A stretch of DNA of 64,000 nucleotides from Thalassobius sp049116315 (GTDB taxonomy: Bacteria > Pseudomonadota > Alphaproteobacteria > Rhodobacterales > Rhodobacteraceae), in the NCBI GenBank assembly GCA_049116315.1, contig JAGDZD010000004.1, positions 496,001 through 560,000 of the forward strand. The letters are read 5' to 3'. A program made the position numbers and the translations under genes. Shown here in pieces: positions 59,697 to 64,000 of the stretch. Numbering within the stretch: the first letter of the stretch is position 1; every line of letters starts with the position of its first letter. The notes beneath the pieces are model-generated. The model had not been told where the DNA came from. It saw only the letters and a list, made by a program, of their open reading frames with translations, and did not search any database.

Positions 59697-60051
59697 AGCC
59701 GTTCTTCCTTCTACTTTCTGAGCAGACTAACGGTGAGCGATTAATACGGCAACGGCCCAAAGCGAACACAACGGGTGCGACCGTCGGTCGGAAACCTGAC
59801 ATTAGCTGCAAGAGCGAAGCAACACGGAGTTTCAGCAAAAGCGGACATTTTCCGAACATGCACGAGCCTCCTCGCGCCCGCCCAAAAGCATTCGTTCACA
59901 TGGCACAAGGAAGAAAACTCTGATCTCATTCTTTGCAGAGCTGAAACGATCATTGTGCCAAATTAACCACCTTTGCGCACGGCTGTCAGGCATTGCAGTA
60001 GGATCCATTCTGCAGCTCCGCTTCATCCAGCCTCGGACCGTGCGTCCAGCG
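59697..60051. other. 355-bp gap without a convincing gene
   Basis: It lies between the hypothetical protein and the end of the RTX gene, both minus strand. It should hold the promoter for the hypothetical gene. No clear terminator is seen for the RTX gene. Small frames here lack support. Confidence 0.45.
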
Positions 60052-63000
60052 TTACACCAAGATCATATCATCCATGATTTGCGCGACAGTGAAACCTTCA
60101 AAAGTCACGGTTGTGCCTTGATCCGAGAACACAGCACCTGTGTTGCCTTGAGCGAAATGGCTTCGCGCCTCGCCGACCGTATTGTACCCGAATTCCTTCA
60201 GGTACACATAATCCCAGACCTCCAGATCCAGCACCACATCATTGCTCGCCTCAGACTGTAGGAATACAAACTGATCGGCCAATTTTCCGCCGACCAAAAC
60301 ATTCGTCCCAGTGCCGCCGTTGACTACGTCATCGGTGCCAAGCCCTCGAATATAGGCCTTCACGTCCTCTTCGGTATTCCGAATGAACTCGAGGCTTTGC
60401 GAGAAACCTTCAACGATATTGGCCCTCGTAAAGGTGTCGCTCAGTTGTGCTGTCCAGCTGTCGATTTCACTTTGGGTCACGTCACCTTGCGCAAAATCAC
60501 GGTTCAACACATTGTTATATAGAAGCTTAACAAAGTCGCCATCATCGCTGATCGCCCCATAGATGTTGGCGAATTCGAGTGAGTTGGTAAAGCCCGAGAT
60601 CACATCTGTCAGGGATTGCCCACTCGACAAACTGTCCGCCCACGACCCAAAACCGCCCGCATCCGGCGCGCGGTTCAGAGTTGCCTGATACAGACGAAAC
60701 ACATCATCCGCCCAAATCGCAGGATTTGAATTGACGGCAAGGGCATTGGCAGCAGCTGTGCTGCTATTGATCAGTTCGCGACTTTCGGCGAAACCGTTGA
60801 TCACATCGGCGCGGGTGAATGTGTCCGAGATGCGGTTTGTCCAGCTGTCAATCTCACCCTGGGTAACTTCGCCCTGATCGAAATCGCGCCCCAAAACATT
60901 GATGTACAACCGCTTAACCAATCCCGCATCATCTAGTGCGTTGTAGACGTTACCAAATTCGCGCGAGCCAACAAATCCATCACGCACCTGTTCCAAGGTC
61001 GTCTCACCTTGCAGCAATTTCGAGGTCCAGGCCTTGTGCCCTGCCTCATCTGGTGCGCGGTTGAAAGTTGTTTGGTATAGACGAAACACTTGGTTGGCTT
61101 CTACCAAGGCATAGCGGACCTCAAAACCATCGGCAAAAAGGAAATCGTCGCCTGCACCGCCTTGAAGTGTGTCGCCGCCGCCACCGCCTTCGATAGTATC
61201 GTTGCCATCCCCCCCGTCGAGCAAGTTGACACTATTGTCCCCGGATAAGACGTCATTGCCGTTGGTTGCCCCTCCACCTAGTCCGGGATCTCCTCGCAAC
61301 TGAGCATAAGTCAGTGATTTGTCATCGAACCGGACAAACTCAACATCGTCGTTGATGCGGTCCACGCCTTCTGATGTCGTGACCTCCAGATAGGTGCCTC
61401 TGTCCACCACCGATGCGCTTTCGCTTTGGCTGGAGAAGATGGCTGTATCGTTGCCTGTTCCACCAGTGATTGTGTCATTGCCCTGCGCGCCCCAGATAAG
61501 GTCATCTCCGGTCCCGCCGTCTGCGATGTCATCCCCGGTCCCCAGCTCAATTGTGTCATTTCCATCTCCGCCAAAGACTTCGTCGTTGCCGTCATCACCA
61601 GTCAAAACGTCGTCCCCGGCGCGCCCTTCAACGGTATCGTTGCCAATTCCGCCATTGAGAACATTGGTACCTACCGTACCACGAATGGTCTCTGACGCAG
61701 ATCCGCCTGTGACGTTCTCGACGCTGCCAAACGTCGCCAGAAGGAGCCCTCCGATGGTAAACGTGCTTTCGAGATCAAGGATCAGGTCACTCGCAAACAC
61801 GGTCGAGTTGTAGCTGTTAAAATAGCGGTCTTGGCCCGCCCCCCCGTTGATGACGTTCCTTTCCCCGGTGGTTCCACTGAACCTATCATCACCGGCACCC
61901 CCATCTAGGGTGTCGGTATCACTGCCACCTTCAAGCACATCGTCGCCCGCGCCACCAAACAGTTGGTCAAAGCCCGCGCCCCCATACAACAAATCGTCGC
62001 CCGCCAGGCCTTGTAAGGTGTCTTGGCCCGCGCCACCTGACAAAATGTCAACAAGATCAGAACGATTACGCCCCGCCAACAGGTTGTTGTCCGCATTGCC
62101 CGTCCCGCGCTGTGTGCCTGTCAGCGCGACAAGTGTTAGGTTCTCGACGTTGTCACCCAAAGTGTAGTCAATGCTACTGAGCACCTCGTCGGTTCCAATC
62201 ACATTGTCCTCGACCACATCATCGCCCGCATCATCGACAACGTAGGTGTCATTGCCAGCGCCGCCCTCCATCAAGTCGGCCCCTGTGCCGCCGTTGAGGA
62301 TATCGCTGACAAATGCGGCGCCTCCTCCAATCAAATGGTCGTTGCCAGCTGCACCCGACAACAATCCACCGGAGCTGGAGGCTGTGATCACGTTGTCAAG
62401 CGCGTTGCCTGACCCAGTCTGCGCAGAGCCTGTCAGAGTCAGGTTCTCGACATTGGCGGTGTTCGCTCCGTCCAAACTGAAATCGACGCTGCTAAGAATG
62501 GTGTCGAAACCCGCATCGGCGCGTTCATCGATTACGTAGTTGTTTGCATCGACGACATAGGTGTCATTGCCAGCGCCGCCTTCAAGCGTATCAAGGCCTG
62601 CAAAGCCGCGCAGAACATCGTCCCCATTGCTGCCACTCAGCCGATTTACGCCCGCGTCGCCAGTCAAGGTGTCATTGCCAGCGCCGCCAACAAGAACTTC
62701 GATTCCAAACGACGTCAGTACACCAGTTTCGGAGAGCCTCGAACCATCACCCAAATCCCGTTCGAATGTGAAGTCACCACTATTCAACGAATACCCAACA
62801 TCACCGTTGGTCGCAAACACGATCCCATCGGTACCATCGTCGCCACTCAGTGTAGTCGCTCCGATGCTGGAAAATCCGCCACGGATAAAAAAGGTATCGT
62901 CGCCTGCATTCCCGAACAATCGGTCAGCCCCTGCGCCAACTTCGAAACGGTCATTGCCTTCGCCGCCCACGGCGTAATCGTCACCGTCGCCGTCCAAAAT

Positions 63001-64000
63001 AACATCGTCACCGTTCTGCCCACCAAGAGTGTCGTTACCATCACCTCCTCTAAGGACGTCCCGACCGTCGCCACCCAAGAGTGTGTCATTTCCCTCAAGG
63101 CCATCTAAAATATTGTCCCGATTGTTCCCTTCGAGAACGTTATTCAGGGCGCTACCTGTCCCGTTTAACGCTAGACCAGTCAGTGTGAGATTTTCGATCG
63201 CATCAGGGCCAAAGCTACCTGTAAGGCTGAAATCCAACGACGAAACAATCAGGTCAACACCCGTTCCGTCGTTGTTAATCACGTCGTTCACGCTGTCCAC
63301 GTGGAAGGTGTCCGAGCCTGTCGCGCTGTTCAACGTGTCGTCGCCCAAGCCGCCGATCAGCGTATCGTTGCCACTGCCACCAATGATCGTATCGTTGCCC
63401 GCCCCACCATCTATCAGGTCGTTATCTTCACCGCCGTCGATACTGTCGTTGCCGTCACCACCGCTTAGCGTATCATTGCCCGCGCGGCCGGTGATCGTGT
63501 CATCACCGCCACGTCCTTCAATGGTTTGCCCCGTTGCAGAACTAAGCAGGAAATCACCGTTGTTCGAGCCACGCAAAGTGGCACCTTCTTGGAAAATATA
63601 CGCACTTTCAAAATTTCGAACAGTTGTGGGTGACGTGAGCTCGTCGGCCGTGATGGAACCCTCCGTCGTATCATCACCCAACGTGACCACCAGATTGGTG
63701 ACAGCTAGGGTGGTGTCCAAACGCAACTCATTCGCGCCTGTTCCACCATCCAACAGCGCGTCACCGTCGAAACCTGTTAGGACGCGGAAAATGTCATCGC
63801 CGGAATCACCGCGGAATTCACCGCCACCGGCCTCAATCAGCAGTAAGTCGTCTCCGGACCCGCCATTGACCGTGTCCTCGCCTGTACCTGCCCGCAAGCT
63901 GTCGTCATCATTGCCGCCGCTCAGCTGGTCATTGCCTTCGCCGCCTAGCAAAGTGTCATCACCCGCCGACCCGATTAAGGTGTCATCGCCTGCCAAACCG
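60052..64000 (-). CDS. RTX-type calcium-binding protein with two DUF4214 domains, 5' truncated
   Basis: 1316 residues visible; the frame is open at the right edge, so the N-terminus and start are missing. Many GGxGxDxLx nonapeptides (for example GGAGNDTIIGGSGNDT) form calcium-binding beta rolls. Between them, at least three modules read SS(V/L/I)D(F/Y)(S/T)L then ENLTL (near 63230, 62490 and 62160). Two tandem DUF4214 domains follow (about 60780-61105 and 60370-60720), with FRLYQ(T/A)T(F/L)NRAPD and LY(I/N)NVL(G/N)RDF in each. The C-terminal end VTFEGFTVAQIMDDMILV is the usual uncleaved type I secretion signal region. Likely an exported adhesin or S-layer-like protein. No type I exporter is in the window. 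Confidence 0.9.
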   Translation of the reverse strand, partial: GLAGDDTLIGSAGDDTLLGGEGNDQLSGGNDDDSLRAGTGEDTVNGGSGDDLLLIEAGGGEFRGDSGDDIFRVLTGFDGDALLDGGTGANELRLDTTLAVTNLVVTLGDDTTEGSITADELTSPTTVRNFESAYIFQEGATLRGSNNGDFLLSSATGQTIEGRGGDDTITGRAGNDTLSGGDGNDSIDGGEDNDLIDGGAGNDTIIGGSGNDTLIGGLGDDTLNSATGSDTFHVDSVNDVINNDGTGVDLIVSSLDFSLTGSFGPDAIENLTLTGLALNGTGSALNNVLEGNNRDNILDGLEGNDTLLGGDGRDVLRGGDGNDTLGGQNGDDVILDGDGDDYAVGGEGNDRFEVGAGADRLFGNAGDDTFFIRGGFSSIGATTLSGDDGTDGIVFATNGDVGYSLNSGDFTFERDLGDGSRLSETGVLTSFGIEVLVGGAGNDTLTGDAGVNRLSGSNGDDVLRGFAGLDTLEGGAGNDTYVVDANNYVIDERADAGFDTILSSVDFSLDGANTANVENLTLTGSAQTGSGNALDNVITASSSGGLLSGAAGNDHLIGGGAAFVSDILNGGTGADLMEGGAGNDTYVVDDAGDDVVEDNVIGTDEVLSSIDYTLGDNVENLTLVALTGTQRGTGNADNNLLAGRNRSDLVDILSGGAGQDTLQGLAGDDLLYGGAGFDQLFGGAGDDVLEGGSDTDTLDGGAGDDRFSGTTGERNVINGGAGQDRYFNSYNSTVFASDLILDLESTFTIGGLLLATFGSVENVTGGSASETIRGTVGTNVLNGGIGNDTVEGRAGDDVLTGDDGNDEVFGGDGNDTIELGTGDDIADGGTGDDLIWGAQGNDTITGGTGNDTAIFSSQSESASVVDRGTYLEVTTSEGVDRINDDVEFVRFDDKSLTYAQLRGDPGLGGGATNGNDVLSGDNSVNLLDGGDGNDTIEGGGGGDTLQGGAGDDFLFADGFEVRYALVEANQVFRLYQTTFNRAPDEAGHKAWTSKLLQGETTLEQVRDGFVGSREFGNVYNALDDAGLVKRLYINVLGRDFDQGEVTQGEIDSWTNRISDTFTRADVINGFAESRELINSSTAAANALAVNSNPAIWADDVFRLYQATLNRAPDAGGFGSWADSLSSGQSLTDVISGFTNSLEFANIYGAISDDGDFVKLLYNNVLNRDFAQGDVTQSEIDSWTAQLSDTFTRANIVEGFSQSLEFIRNTEEDVKAYIRGLGTDDVVNGGTGTNVLVGGKLADQFVFLQSEASNDVVLDLEVWDYVYLKEFGYNTVGEARSHFAQGNTGAVFSDQGTTVTFEGFTVAQIMDDMILV

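Noticed and set aside
60052..64000. Regular repeats that could suggest a CRISPR array or satellite DNA
   Set aside because: The periodicity is that of RTX nonapeptides in an open frame; repeats are degenerate at DNA level and there are no spacers.

Overview
This is about 64 kb of a chromosome from an alphaproteobacterium, most likely a Rhodobacterales member of the Roseobacter group. The evidence is a circularly permuted two-piece tmRNA gene with tag ANDNRAPVAMAA, an SspB adaptor, an F1-ATPase zeta subunit (DUF1476), a TrgA protein, a DUF4169/ribbon-helix-helix pair, an RNase E with a long acidic insertion in its S1 domain, and separate homocysteine-binding and B12-binding proteins that suggest a split methionine synthase. 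Coding density is high. I see no rRNA, tRNA, CRISPR, insertion sequence or prophage.

Layout. 0-8.5 kb, all minus strand: an operon cysK - mechanosensitive channel - alanyl-tRNA editing protein (cut by the window edge); an operon cfa - trgA - cyclotransferase/NUDIX fusion; an AcuI-type reductase; and a DinB protein. 8.5-18 kb, mostly plus strand: a FadR/GntR regulator with a duplicated operator-like repeat over its start codon, a DUF1287 protein, ssrA, chrA, sspB, a divergent LysR / exported haloalkane dehalogenase / SRPBCC module, fumC, and a run of small proteins (DUF4169, RHH and others). 18-31 kb, minus strand: a membrane hydrolase overlapping a cytochrome P450, ccdA, rne, a HAD phosphatase behind a DctB/DctD-like two-component pair, and purC-purS-purQ.

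31-44 kb: ATPase zeta subunit, homocysteine methyltransferase, SH3 protein, radical SAM protein, B12-binding protein and DUF1638, then sufE, a lipoprotein, purM-purN-rnd, a soluble chemoreceptor, and an aldehyde dehydrogenase with its AcoR-like regulator. 44-60 kb: a looser set of small metabolic and regulatory units (PNPOx-like, amine oxidase, cupin, pentapeptide, LysR/DoxX, metY, Gfo/Idh/MocA, SRPBCC with a WYL regulator, multicopper oxidase, hydrolase with an AraC regulator, GFA protein), with longer and more AT-rich gaps towards 59-60 kb. 60-64 kb: the C-terminal part of a giant RTX/DUF4214 protein running off the right edge.

Connections. The tmRNA and the ClpXP adaptor SspB lie 1.5 kb apart and work together in trans-translation and proteolysis. 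The purine genes form two operons on the same strand about 8.4 kb apart. The 31.5-35.9 kb group probably supplies two of three parts of a folate-dependent methionine synthase. Several regulators face their likely targets across short gaps with clean palindromes (53.69 kb, 43.69 kb). I did not find one clearly new multi-gene system. The best leads are a DctD-like regulator lacking GAFTGA, a multicopper oxidase with Ser in place of the type-1 copper Cys, a tight cluster of hairpins at 35.9 kb, and the operator-like repeats at 8.6 kb.
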